This document shows, in pieces, positions 16,533-24,271 of a DNA stretch of 64,000 nt; position 1 is the stretch's first letter, and each line of letters begins with the position of its first letter. The stretch covers positions 1,054,001-1,118,000 of the forward strand of contig CP073694.1 of NCBI GenBank assembly GCA_018228705.1, written 5' to 3'. The stretch comes from Dysosmobacter sp. Marseille-Q4140. GTDB lineage: Bacteria; Bacillota; Clostridia; Oscillospirales; Oscillospiraceae. The notes under the pieces are model-generated. The model saw nothing but the letters and a program-made list of their open reading frames with translations. It made no database searches and was not told where the DNA came from. The translations under genes and the position numbers were made by a program.

Positions 16533-16635
16533 CACTACACGTGGTCTGGACATCTTGCAAGGGTTTGAGACGAGGTTCGTCTCTTCGTTGCAAAAGTTCG
16601 TCCAACCGTTGTAAAGAGGAGGCGAGTCTTTTGTT

Positions 16636-17598
16636 ATGCCCGAAATGACGGAGCCATACTATGTATCCATGCTGAAGGGCCACGGTTTTACCCCCGACCC
16701 CGACGATCACCAGTATGGGGCCTTGGGCCTCTGCTGGAAAATCTCCCAGGAAATCGGGGAGGGTTCCTACTGGACCTATGGACAGAAGGACCTCTACGAC
16801 ATTAAGATCCACAACTTTTTCTTCCATAAGGACTCCCTGCTGGAGTTCTCCCTGCCGGAGTGCCTGAGCATTACTCGCTATGACTCCATCTCCGGGGAAG
16901 AGCTGTCGCCCTACCGCCGGCTGTCCGCCGGGTGCATCAAGACCTATATCGGCGGGTATGAACCGTATCAGGTTTTGATCCACAAGAACATCCCCATCCG
17001 CTCCATCGGCATCGAGATCATGCCGGCCTACTATGAGGACTACCTCAAGAAGCAATACCCGGAAGAATACCGAAACCCAGTGGAGGCGTTCCGCAAAATC
17101 GACCAGACCACTGATTTCCCGGAGATGTCCCGACTGCTTTCTGAAGTCCAGAACTATCGCGGGGATGGGATCGCCGCCAAGCTGTTCTATGAGAGCAAGG
17201 TGGCGGAAGCCCTGTCCCTGGTGGTGGAGTACCAGAAAAAACGTCCAGCGGCCCCCATCAAACTGTCTCAGGCGGATCTGGAGCGCATCCAGACCGTGGC
17301 CGCCTATCTGAGCGACCACTATGCCGCGGAGATCCCCATGGAGCGGCTGACGCAGATTGCCTGCATGGGAACCACGAAACTCAAGAGCAGTTTCAAAAAG
17401 GTTTACGACTGCACCATCACAGAGTACATCCAACAGCGCCGCATGAGCCAGGCGGAGTACCTGCTGACCAACACAGACTTATCCATCGGCCAGATCGCTC
17501 AGACCGTTGGCTACTCCACCTCCAGCCGCTTTGCGGAGCTGTTCCGGAAGAGCACCGGGCTGCTGCCGGGAGAGTTCCGGAAAGTGGGAAGCCGGTAA
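16636..17598 (+). CDS. AraC-family transcriptional activator
   Basis: A 320-residue protein with a ligand-binding N-terminal part (about 1-215) and a C-terminal AraC DNA-binding domain. The latter has two helix-turn-helix units: MERLTQIACMGTTKLKSSFK and IGQIAQTVGYSTSSRFAELF. An AGGAGG lies 13 bases before the ATG, a little far. Being divergent from an ECF/YbtPQ-like operon, it mirrors YbtA and other siderophore-sensing AraC activators, so it may activate the operon when the imported chelate binds. That role is inferred. Confidence 0.88.
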   Translation: MPEMTEPYYVSMLKGHGFTPDPDDHQYGALGLCWKISQEIGEGSYWTYGQKDLYDIKIHNFFFHKDSLLEFSLPECLSITRYDSISGEELSPYRRLSAGCIKTYIGGYEPYQVLIHKNIPIRSIGIEIMPAYYEDYLKKQYPEEYRNPVEAFRKIDQTTDFPEMSRLLSEVQNYRGDGIAAKLFYESKVAEALSLVVEYQKKRPAAPIKLSQADLERIQTVAAYLSDHYAAEIPMERLTQIACMGTTKLKSSFKKVYDCTITEYIQQRRMSQAEYLLTNTDLSIGQIAQTVGYSTSSRFAELFRKSTGLLPGEFRKVGSR

Positions 17599-17608
17599 TA
17601 GGGCATGA

Positions 17609-17656
17609 AAAAAGAACTGGATGCCGCCCTTTAATGGGTGGCATCCAGTTCCTTTC
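17609..17656. terminator. Bidirectional terminator between AraC and the DNA-binding gene
   Basis: A 17-bp, nearly perfect stem (17614-17630 with 17635-17651), with AAAAAAG on the left and CCTTT on the right, between two convergent genes. Confidence 0.88.
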
Positions 17657-18098
17657 AATCTTCCATTCCCGATTGCCTGTTATGAATATCTATTTTATAG
17701 CCTGCACCCACCACCGTCTTGATGTATCCCGGATGCCTGGGGTCCTCCTCCAGTTTTCTTCTCAGCCGCCAGATGGTATTCTCCACGGAGTTTGTCCCGC
17801 GTAGATATTCCTCGCCCCAAGCGGCCTCATAGAGCTGCGCTTTGGAGAACACCTGCCCTGGTGAACTGGCCATGCAGTAGAGCATGGCATACTCCCCATG
17901 ATTGAGTTCCACTTCCCTGTCCGCCATGAGCACCCGGCGGTGCTTATGATTGAGCTCCAGTTCCCCGATGCGCAGCACGGAGGTCGCAGGGGCAGCAACA
18001 TCGACTACCTCTGCCCTTTTACCCTTCAGCGCGTCCATGACGGCCTTGAACACGCTGCCGTCCGGATCCCTCGCCCGAATGACAATAATCTCCTCCAA
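17655..18098 (-). CDS. Receiver-less OmpR/PhoB-type DNA-binding protein
   Basis: About 147 residues: an N-terminal 45-residue segment (EEIIVIRARDPDG) that is far too short for a response-regulator receiver, then a full winged-helix effector domain with NHGEYAMLYCMA, SVENTIWRLRRKLEEDP and the wing KTVVGAGYKIDI. I prefer TTG at 18098, eight bases after GGGGAGG, matching the GTG of its paralogue; an upstream GTG at 18107 lies directly against that site. It is the last gene of the LanFEG/lipoprotein/glycosyltransferase operon. Without a phosphorylation site it must be controlled some other way, for example by level or by partner binding. Confidence 0.8.
   Translation of the reverse strand: MEEIIVIRARDPDGSVFKAVMDALKGKRAEVVDVAAPATSVLRIGELELNHKHRRVLMADREVELNHGEYAMLYCMASSPGQVFSKAQLYEAAWGEEYLRGTNSVENTIWRLRRKLEEDPRHPGYIKTVVGAGYKIDIHNRQSGMED
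17803..17858. repeat. Direct repeat, copy 2 (56 bp identical)
   Basis: Identical to 9394-9449 and part of the intact DNA-binding gene; see that entry for the spacing. Confidence 0.9.
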
Positions 18099-18132
18099 GC
18101 TGCTCACCTCCCCGGGATCTTCTGCGGCATGA

Positions 18133-18837
18133 TCAGTTTTGCAGAATTGCCGCCGCCTCTTCCTCGCCGAGATACCCGTATTTCACCATCTGTTGGAGAA
18201 CATACTGCTGCCGCTGCGCAGCCAGATCTGGGTTCGCCGTCAGCGAGTAGACGGATGGCGCATTGGGGATTCCGGCCAGCAGCGTGGCTTCGTCATCCGT
18301 CATGTCCGCAGGCTCCTTCCCAAAGTAGCCCGCGCTGGCGTCCCGGACACAGTAATAGCCGTCGCCAAAGTAAATGGAGTTGACATACAGCTCCAGGATC
18401 TCGTCTTTTGAGTAGGTCTGCTCCAGCCGAAAGGCCATGAAAACCTCCGCAGCCTTACGGATAAAACTCCGCTCCTGGGTAAAATACAGGTTCTTGGCAA
18501 GCTGCTGGGTGATGGTGCTGCCGCCTTCCCGCAGGCTCCAGGACTTGATGTTGTTCCAGGCAGCTCTGGCGATGGCGATGATGTCGATGCCGCAATGCTG
18601 TTCAAAGCGGTGGTCCTCCACTGCCACGACCGCATCAAGATAGATCTCCGGCAGGTCTGCAAGCGGCGTGTAGCTGGGATCTGCCTGCACCTCTGCAACC
18701 TTGTCCTCCAAGCTCTGCTCCTTGAGTGCGTCACGATACATCAGATAGCCCAGAACAGCCACCACACTGCCGCACAAAATCCCGGCGGCTACGATCAGCA
18801 GAATGATCCGCACCAGTAGTTTTTTCAGTATCCGCAT
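18133..18837 (-). CDS. Monofunctional peptidoglycan glycosyltransferase (GT51)
   Basis: A 234-residue membrane-anchored enzyme with one N-terminal transmembrane helix (about 5-35) and a GT51 domain. The motifs are AVVAVEDHRFEQHCGID (catalytic Glu), GGSTITQQLAKN, RKAAEVFMAFRLE and the last ELYVNSIYFGDG. There is no transpeptidase domain, so it polymerises lipid II but cannot cross-link. The ATG at 18837 follows GAGGTG. It lies in an operon behind lantibiotic-immunity ABC genes and a lipoprotein. Using up lipid II, the target of many lantibiotics, or repairing the wall would suit that setting, but this is inference. Confidence 0.9.
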   Translation of the reverse strand: MRILKKLLVRIILLIVAAGILCGSVVAVLGYLMYRDALKEQSLEDKVAEVQADPSYTPLADLPEIYLDAVVAVEDHRFEQHCGIDIIAIARAAWNNIKSWSLREGGSTITQQLAKNLYFTQERSFIRKAAEVFMAFRLEQTYSKDEILELYVNSIYFGDGYYCVRDASAGYFGKEPADMTDDEATLLAGIPNAPSVYSLTANPDLAAQRQQYVLQQMVKYGYLGEEEAAAILQN

Positions 18838-18852
18838 GACGCACCTCACAGT

Positions 18853-19467
18853 TTACTCGATTTGAATGGACACGCTCCCGGTCACGCCCTCGCCCCAGAC
18901 ACCGAGATAGACGCTTCCACCGCCCACCTCGATGGTGCCGGAGTAATCCCCGCTCTCGGACAGCAGGAGCACCGGCTCCTCCGAGCCGGAGCACAGGAAG
19001 ATGGCAGCCTCCCCCTCTTCGACGGCAAGGGAGCAAGTGACCTCTACCGTATCCCCGGCCTCCCGGTCCAGCGTGGTACCGCCAAAGAGCAGTTCCGTAC
19101 CGGAGAAGTCCTCATAGTCAGCCGCATAGGTGCCGGTGTAGTCGTCCTCGCCCCGGACACGCTCCCCCTGGAGGGAGCGGTCCGGCGTCAGCGCCCAGGA
19201 GCCGGCGGTATCCATCAGCGAGCTGTAGGCGTCCAGAATGGCGTCCTTCACTGAGTCATCCGTCGCGTCGGCCGCGGCACCGAGGGCTGCGTCTGTCATA
19301 TCCGCCAGAGCGCCGGCGACCTGATCCGTTCCCTCCGCCAAGCCATTGAGTACCGCATCCGTCCCATCCGCCAGTGATTGCATCATGCCGGAACAGCCGG
19401 ACAGCAGCAGGACGCAGAACAGGCCGCAGGTCAGGAGCGGTGTCCATCGCTTTCGGTTTTCTTTCAT
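18853..19467 (-). CDS. Lipoprotein, LanI-like by context
   Basis: A 204-residue protein with a type II signal peptide and lipobox LLSGC at about residue 25. Next comes an Ala/Asp/Thr-rich helical stretch (about 30-85) with repeated ADGTDAVLNGLAEGTD-like units, then a beta-rich C-terminal half ending in VYLGVWGEGVTGSVSIQIE. The start overlaps the stop of the ABC permease (ATGA). Lantibiotic producers often have a lipoprotein (LanI) beside LanFEG that binds the peptide outside the cell. I see no sequence match to a known LanI, so this is a positional guess. Confidence 0.75.
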   Translation of the reverse strand: MKENRKRWTPLLTCGLFCVLLLSGCSGMMQSLADGTDAVLNGLAEGTDQVAGALADMTDAALGAAADATDDSVKDAILDAYSSLMDTAGSWALTPDRSLQGERVRGEDDYTGTYAADYEDFSGTELLFGGTTLDREAGDTVEVTCSLAVEEGEAAIFLCSGSEEPVLLLSESGDYSGTIEVGGGSVYLGVWGEGVTGSVSIQIE

Positions 19468-20273
19468 CGTGTTTTCCTCCTTGCCTGCCGGCGTCCACCG
19501 GCCTTTTTCTTTTTCGTACTCCCGGCCTTGCTGCTGGGTCTGGAGAAGGCCAAGATCACAGCCGTCAAAACGATGACCGCCGTCATGCCCAGGAGGGCCA
19601 GCGGGATGCTGGGTGCCTCGGTGGCACCGTTGTACTCCTGCATATCAAAGCCGGCCAGCACCAGCGCCGCGGAGAAGGGGTAAGCGGAGAGCAGGAGCCC
19701 GCTCTTAAAGAACAAAATGCAGTATCCCAGGAAAAAGGTCAGGATGGAGCCGCCCAGATAGGCGCCCCGCATCTGCCCGAAAATCAAAATCATGGGCATA
19801 CAGACCAGGAAGGTGGTCAGCGCCGCGGCCACCACCTGTCCACCCTGCTGGAGGAGCACCCCGGGCGTCAGTCCCGGGAGGCCCGCCAGCATCCCGGTGA
19901 GCACCGTCACGGCCACGCTGTAAAGGCCAAACAGCAGGGACAGCAGGCCGGTGACCGCCAGCTTGCCCCCCAGGAGTTTGGGATAGGACACCGGGACGGT
20001 GAGCAGGTTCTTCATGGTGTCATGGGTATTCTCCCGGTCGATCAGCCACCCGCCGATCATCACCAGGGAGATGGGGAGAAACACCTGAGTATTGCCCCAT
20101 ACCACATTGGCGAACAGGTGGAGCATATCATAGTTTGGGTCCCGAATCTCCGGGTTCACGATCAGCTGGCTGCCGTACTGCACCACCGGACAGAGGGCCA
20201 GAGCCACAATGCCCACCAGCAGGATCTGGCACCGCCGCAGCTTCCACCACTCTGTTTGGATCATCTTCCACAT
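19464..20273 (-). CDS. LanFEG-type ABC permease (LanG/MutG-like), operon 1
   Basis: A 269-residue ABC-2 type permease. The typical start MWKMIQTEWWKLRR leads into six hydrophobic segments, with the DRENTHDTMKNLLTVPVSY motif after helix 2 that marks lantibiotic-immunity permeases. The tail is very basic (KKKKAGGRRQARRKTR). The ATG at 20273 follows GAGGAGG. With the adjacent permease and ATPase it should form a pump that removes membrane-bound antimicrobial peptide from the cell surface. Confidence 0.85.
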   Translation of the reverse strand: MWKMIQTEWWKLRRCQILLVGIVALALCPVVQYGSQLIVNPEIRDPNYDMLHLFANVVWGNTQVFLPISLVMIGGWLIDRENTHDTMKNLLTVPVSYPKLLGGKLAVTGLLSLLFGLYSVAVTVLTGMLAGLPGLTPGVLLQQGGQVVAAALTTFLVCMPMILIFGQMRGAYLGGSILTFFLGYCILFFKSGLLLSAYPFSAALVLAGFDMQEYNGATEAPSIPLALLGMTAVIVLTAVILAFSRPSSKAGSTKKKKAGGRRQARRKTR

Positions 20274-20286
20274 ACTCAACACCTCC

Positions 20287-21099
20287 TCAAACGCCCTGGC
20301 GCTTATAGACCAGCGCAATTAAGGCCAGAAACACCGCGGCCTCCGCTCCAGTCACCAGAAACGCCTGGGCGGTGGTGACGAAATAGGGGCTGACTCGCTC
20401 CAAAAGTCCCAGCATCTCGGCACCGGCATTAGAAAAGTCGAGATACTGGAAGTACCACCGGAAGGTCAGCGGCCCGGGCAGCAGCGTCCCCAGGTTCAGG
20501 CCGAAGGGCTGGGTGATAAAGAGGTCGTTCAGGCCGAAGATGTAGTTGACAGAGGTGTAGAAGAAGGTGATGATGACGGAGACGATATAGCTCCGGTTCA
20601 GCAGCACCACCAGCAGGATGCAGGGCAATGCCCCGGCCCACATCATGATCCCCTGGCCGACGCCCACAAAAAAGAGCCGCCAGAAGCCCACGGGCTCCCA
20701 CCCGGCGGCCAGCACGATCAGCAGGATCACCAGGCCGCCCACCGCCATGAAAGCGATGGCAAAAAGAAACAGCAGGGCCATCTTTGCCATGGCCAAGGTC
20801 GGCTTTCTCACCGGCACCGTCATCAGGTTCTTCAGCGTGTCGTTGTCCTGTTCCTCAAAAAGCAGGTTGGAGGCCAGCACCACCAGGGCCGGCATGAGCA
20901 GCAGATAGGCGCTCATCTGGAACAGGGTGGACATCATGCCATCCACCGCCTCGGCCCCGCTGGTAAACTCCTGGAAGTCCGGCAGGAACAGGGCGCACCC
21001 CAGGGGGATCAGGGCGGACACGGCAGCAGCAGCGAAGAACAACGGCTTGCGCCGCAGCTTGGCAAACTCACACCACAGGAGTTTAAGCAATGCCCTCAC
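20287..21099 (-). CDS. LanFEG-type ABC permease (LanE/MutE-like), operon 1
   Basis: A 270-residue ABC-2 permease. I took the GTG at 21099, which overlaps the ATPase gene end and has AGGGG upstream, giving the usual LLKLLWCEFAKLRRKPLFF start. The motif EEQDNDTLKNLMTVPVRKP is shared with its partner. Six transmembrane segments are apparent. It is translationally linked to the ATPase gene before it. Confidence 0.85.
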   Translation of the reverse strand: MRALLKLLWCEFAKLRRKPLFFAAAAVSALIPLGCALFLPDFQEFTSGAEAVDGMMSTLFQMSAYLLLMPALVVLASNLLFEEQDNDTLKNLMTVPVRKPTLAMAKMALLFLFAIAFMAVGGLVILLIVLAAGWEPVGFWRLFFVGVGQGIMMWAGALPCILLVVLLNRSYIVSVIITFFYTSVNYIFGLNDLFITQPFGLNLGTLLPGPLTFRWYFQYLDFSNAGAEMLGLLERVSPYFVTTAQAFLVTGAEAAVFLALIALVYKRQGV

Positions 21100-22006
21100 C
21101 CCCTGTGATGCGCTTGAAGTAGTCCTCAAGGGTGTCCTCGTAGAGATGGGCGTCGGACACCACCAGCCCCGCCTCCACGAACCGCCGCACCGCCGCGCCG
21201 GTGTCCAGGCGGAGATCCCGGACGGTCAGTTCCTGCCCATTCTCCACAGCTACATCCCGCACGCCCATCTCCTGCTGGAGCAGCTGGGCGGCCACCGGTG
21301 CGTTGGACACGGTGAACCGGAGGACCTTCCCGTTCTTCTGCTCCAGCTCCGCCAGGCTCTCCTCTTCCAGGAGGACGCCGTGGTCGATGATCCCGATGTC
21401 ATCTGCCAGCAGGGCGATCTCGGAGAGGATATGGCTGGAGAGCAGGATGGTCTTGCCCCGTTCGTCGCACAGCGCCCGGATGAAGTCCCGCACCTCGGCA
21501 ATGCCGATGGGGTCCAGGCCGTTGATGGGCTCGTCCAGGATCAGCAGCTCCGGGTCGTGCATCACCGCCAGGGCGATGGCCAGCCGCTGTTTCATGCCCA
21601 GGGAGTACTGGGCGTAGCGTTTCTTGTCCCGGTAGGGCAGGTTCACCAGCTCCAGCGCCCCTTTGATATAGTTGGGACTTTTGAGGCCCCGGAGCCGGGC
21701 GAAGATCTGCAAATTCTCCGTCCCGGTCAGGTTGGGGTAAAACCCGGGGGACTCGATGAGACTGCCGATGCGGGGCAGGACGCGCTTTTCGTTCCCCTTC
21801 AGCGACCGGCCGAAGATGGTCACCGTGCCGGATGTGGGGACGGTCAGCCCTAAGAGCATCTTCATGGTGGTGGTCTTGCCCGCCCCATTGCGCCCCAGGA
21901 GGCCGTAGATACGTCCCTTCTGTACATGGAGATCCAGACTGGAGACGCTGACCTGGTCCCCGTAGCGTTTGGTTAGGCCCTTGGTTTCAATGATACAGTC
22001 GCTCAT
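21083..22006 (-). CDS. LanFEG-type ABC ATPase (LanF/MutF-like), operon 1
   Basis: A 307-residue ATPase with Walker A GRNGAGKTT at 38-46, signature YSLGMKQRLAIA, Walker B LLILDEPINGLD and H-loop LSSHILSE. The C-terminal 90 residues form the accessory domain usual in the LanF/BcrA group. The ATG at 22006 follows AGGAGG. It is the first gene of a leftward operon that runs on through both permeases, the lipoprotein, the glycosyltransferase and the receiver-less regulator. Its promoter faces the cognate-looking two-component genes. Confidence 0.88.
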   Translation of the reverse strand: MSDCIIETKGLTKRYGDQVSVSSLDLHVQKGRIYGLLGRNGAGKTTTMKMLLGLTVPTSGTVTIFGRSLKGNEKRVLPRIGSLIESPGFYPNLTGTENLQIFARLRGLKSPNYIKGALELVNLPYRDKKRYAQYSLGMKQRLAIALAVMHDPELLILDEPINGLDPIGIAEVRDFIRALCDERGKTILLSSHILSEIALLADDIGIIDHGVLLEEESLAELEQKNGKVLRFTVSNAPVAAQLLQQEMGVRDVAVENGQELTVRDLRLDTGAAVRRFVEAGLVVSDAHLYEDTLEDYFKRITGGEGIA

Positions 22007-22035
22007 AAGCGGTACCTCCTTTGCTTGGTAGCAAC

Positions 22036-22134
22036 AGGATAGCACCCGTACCTTGAGATAACGCTGAGCCAACCTTAATTTTTCTCTGAGATTTTGCGCA
22101 GGGCATGGGCAGGCCGACACTTTAGCGGTATAAT
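22036..22134. promoter_or_regulatory. Divergent control region with 11-bp-phased repeats, operon 1
   Basis: Leftward: an extended -10 (TGCTATCCT on the minus strand, -10 at 22036-22041) without a good -35. In its place CCTTGAG-like units start at 22051, 22062, 22073 and 22084, each 11 bp apart, as expected for an activating OmpR-type regulator. Rightward: TATAAT at 22129-22134 with a poor -35 (TGGGCA, 22106-22111). The same arrangement, with the shared string AGGATAGCACCC, recurs at 26685-26781. Confidence 0.75.
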
Positions 22135-22158
22135 ATGGGCAAAGGAAGGGGGTGTCCC

Positions 22159-22854
22159 ATGATGGAGCATAAAATCTTATTGGTAGACGATGACCGGGAC
22201 CTTTTGGCGATGCTGTGTTCCATCTTCCGGCGGGCAGGCTACACCGATCTCGTGACCGCCTCCTCCGGACAAGAGGCTCTCCAGATCTGGCGTGAGCAGC
22301 AGCCGGCGCTGATCGTCCTGGATGTGATGATGCCGGGGATGGACGGCTTTGCGGTCCTGCGGGAGATCCGCCGCACCAGCCGCGTGCCCGTGCTGATGCT
22401 TACCGCCCGGGGCGAGGCGGAGGACCGCATCGAGGGGCTGGAGACCGGGGCGGACGACTACCTTCCCAAGCCCTTCCTGCCCAGGGAGCTGCTGCTCCGG
22501 GTGGGGGCCATCCTCCACCGGACTTACCCGGAGCCCAACCGGAAGGTGGAACTGGCAGCCTCCACGGTGGATTTGGAGAAAGCCGAAGTATGGAAGGACG
22601 GCGAACAGACGCCCTTAACGGCAAAGGAATTGCAGCTGTTCGAGAAACTCTATGAAAATGCCGGAAGGATCGTCACCACCGGCATCCTGTGCGAGACGAT
22701 CTGTGGGGAGTTCTGGCAGGGCTACGAGAGCACCCTCTCGACCCATATCCGCCACCTGCGGGAGAAGATCGAGGCTAATCCCTCCAAGCCGGTCTCTCTG
22801 GTGACGGCCAAGGGGCTGGGATACCGGCTCAATCTGAAGGGGGCGAAGTCGTGA
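22159..22854 (+). CDS. OmpR-family response regulator, LanFEG unit 1
   Basis: A 231-residue response regulator. Receiver: acidic pocket VDDD near residues 9-12, phospho-acceptor Asp55 in VLDVMMPGMDG, Lys104 in LPKPF. The C-terminal winged helix ends LVTAKGLGYRLN. The ATG at 22159 follows GGAAGGGGG. The stop overlaps the kinase start (GTGA). It probably activates the divergent LanFEG operon through the phased repeats between them. Confidence 0.92.
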   Translation: MMEHKILLVDDDRDLLAMLCSIFRRAGYTDLVTASSGQEALQIWREQQPALIVLDVMMPGMDGFAVLREIRRTSRVPVLMLTARGEAEDRIEGLETGADDYLPKPFLPRELLLRVGAILHRTYPEPNRKVELAASTVDLEKAEVWKDGEQTPLTAKELQLFEKLYENAGRIVTTGILCETICGEFWQGYESTLSTHIRHLREKIEANPSKPVSLVTAKGLGYRLNLKGAKS

Positions 22855-24209
22855 ACCCGGTACAGCGGTTTTTCCGGCGCTACATTTTCTCCACCATTGG
22901 CATTTTGACGCTGTTCTTTGCGGTCAACATTGCTCTGGTTTTGGGCGTCATGGTCGCTGGATACATGAGCGGGACAGACAACGGGCTGTCTGTCCGGGAG
23001 GTGTCCGGCCATGTGACGCAGCAGGGCGGCGTCTGGACGGCAGACGATACGGCGCCGGCCCTGCTGCGGGAGCATGACGCCTGGGCCATGCTTTTAGATG
23101 AACGCGGCACTGTGGTATGGGAGCAGGGCCTACCGGAGGAGCTGCCCCGATCCTATACCAGCGCCCAGGTGGCCTCCTTCAGCCGCTGGTATCTTCAGGA
23201 CTATCCGGTGAAGGTGTGGAGCCGGGAGGACGGCGCCTTGATGGTGGTGGGATTTGCACCGGGCACCCTAGTGAAATACTACTTTTCCATGGAGCTTTCC
23301 TCCCTGATGATGTTCCTGATGGGGGCCATCGCGGTCTTTGTGTGCAACCTGCTGCTGATGGTCTTCCTGACGCTGCGGAACACCCGCCGGGTGGAGAAGG
23401 CCATGTCCCCCATCCTGCGGGGCATCCAGGATTTGAGCCGGGGCAGTTACCAGCCCCTGGACGAGCACGGAGAACTGGCGGAGATCAACGCGGGGCTCAA
23501 CCGAGCCGGGGATTACCTGATGCGCAAGGATAACACCCGGGCGGAGTGGATTCGCGGCGTGTCCCACGACATCCGCACCCCCCTCTCCATGGTGCTGGGC
23601 TACGCCAGCGAACTGGAGGATGACGACACTCTCCCCACCGAGGCCCGGCACCATGCCGGGATGATCCGGCAGCAGGGGGAGCGGCTGAAATCTCTGGTGG
23701 AGGATCTGAACCTGACCACCAAGTTGGAATACGCCCTCCAGCCCATCCGCCGGGAGGCAGTAGATCTGGTGGAGATCGGGCGGCAAGCGGTGAGCGAGGT
23801 GCTCAACGACGGTCTGCCGGAGCGGTATGAAATCACATTTTCCGAGACGCATCCGGGCCGCGCTGCCAGAATAGAGGGTGACGCCGCCCTTCTCCGGCGG
23901 ATGCTGGACAACCTGATCCGCAACAGCATCGTCCATAATCCCCAGGGCTGCCATATCTCCGTCACGATAGGCGCGGAAGATGGGCGATGCACCTGCACAG
24001 TGACAGATGATGGCGTTGGAATGGATGCCGCCCGACTGGAGGCGCTGAACCGGGAAGCGGATGTCTCCAGCACCCAGGGCGGTGAGCACGGCTTGGGCCT
24101 CAAGCTGGTGCGGCAGATCGTGAAGGCCCACGGGGGAACGGTGCGGTTCTGGCAGGCTGTGCCTCATGGACTGGAGATTTGCATTTCTATCCCCACAAGG
24201 AATGTCTGA
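22851..24209 (+). CDS. Sensor histidine kinase, LanFEG unit 1
   Basis: A 452-residue kinase with two transmembrane helices (about 10-35 and 150-175) framing an extracellular domain of about 115 residues. A HAMP-like linker leads to His239 in GVSHDIRTPLSM, N-box LDNLIRNSIVHN, G1 VTDDGVGMD and G2 GLGLKLV. The start is a GTG overlapping the response-regulator stop. The extracellular segment shares the ASFSRWYLQDYPV region with the second kinase of this window. It likely senses a cell-wall-active peptide or a resulting envelope signal. Confidence 0.9.
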   Translation: MNPVQRFFRRYIFSTIGILTLFFAVNIALVLGVMVAGYMSGTDNGLSVREVSGHVTQQGGVWTADDTAPALLREHDAWAMLLDERGTVVWEQGLPEELPRSYTSAQVASFSRWYLQDYPVKVWSREDGALMVVGFAPGTLVKYYFSMELSSLMMFLMGAIAVFVCNLLLMVFLTLRNTRRVEKAMSPILRGIQDLSRGSYQPLDEHGELAEINAGLNRAGDYLMRKDNTRAEWIRGVSHDIRTPLSMVLGYASELEDDDTLPTEARHHAGMIRQQGERLKSLVEDLNLTTKLEYALQPIRREAVDLVEIGRQAVSEVLNDGLPERYEITFSETHPGRAARIEGDAALLRRMLDNLIRNSIVHNPQGCHISVTIGAEDGRCTCTVTDDGVGMDAARLEALNREADVSSTQGGEHGLGLKLVRQIVKAHGGTVRFWQAVPHGLEICISIPTRNV

Positions 24210-24210
24210 A

Positions 24211-24246
24211 AAGGGCGGGCGGCTTGCGAAGGGCCGCCCGCCCTTT
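24211..24246. terminator. Convergent terminator
   Basis: An 11-13 bp GC-rich stem (24211-24223 with 24233-24246) followed by TTTGTTT, between the kinase and the leftward LanFEG operon 2. Confidence 0.88.
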
Positions 24247-24271
24247 GTTTGCCGTTCTCCCTGCCGCCTAT

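Noticed and set aside
16567..16583. Perfect 7-bp inverted repeat GAGACGA/TCGTCTC before the AraC gene
   Set aside because: Too short and isolated to assign; could be an operator or leader hairpin, but no second copy was found.
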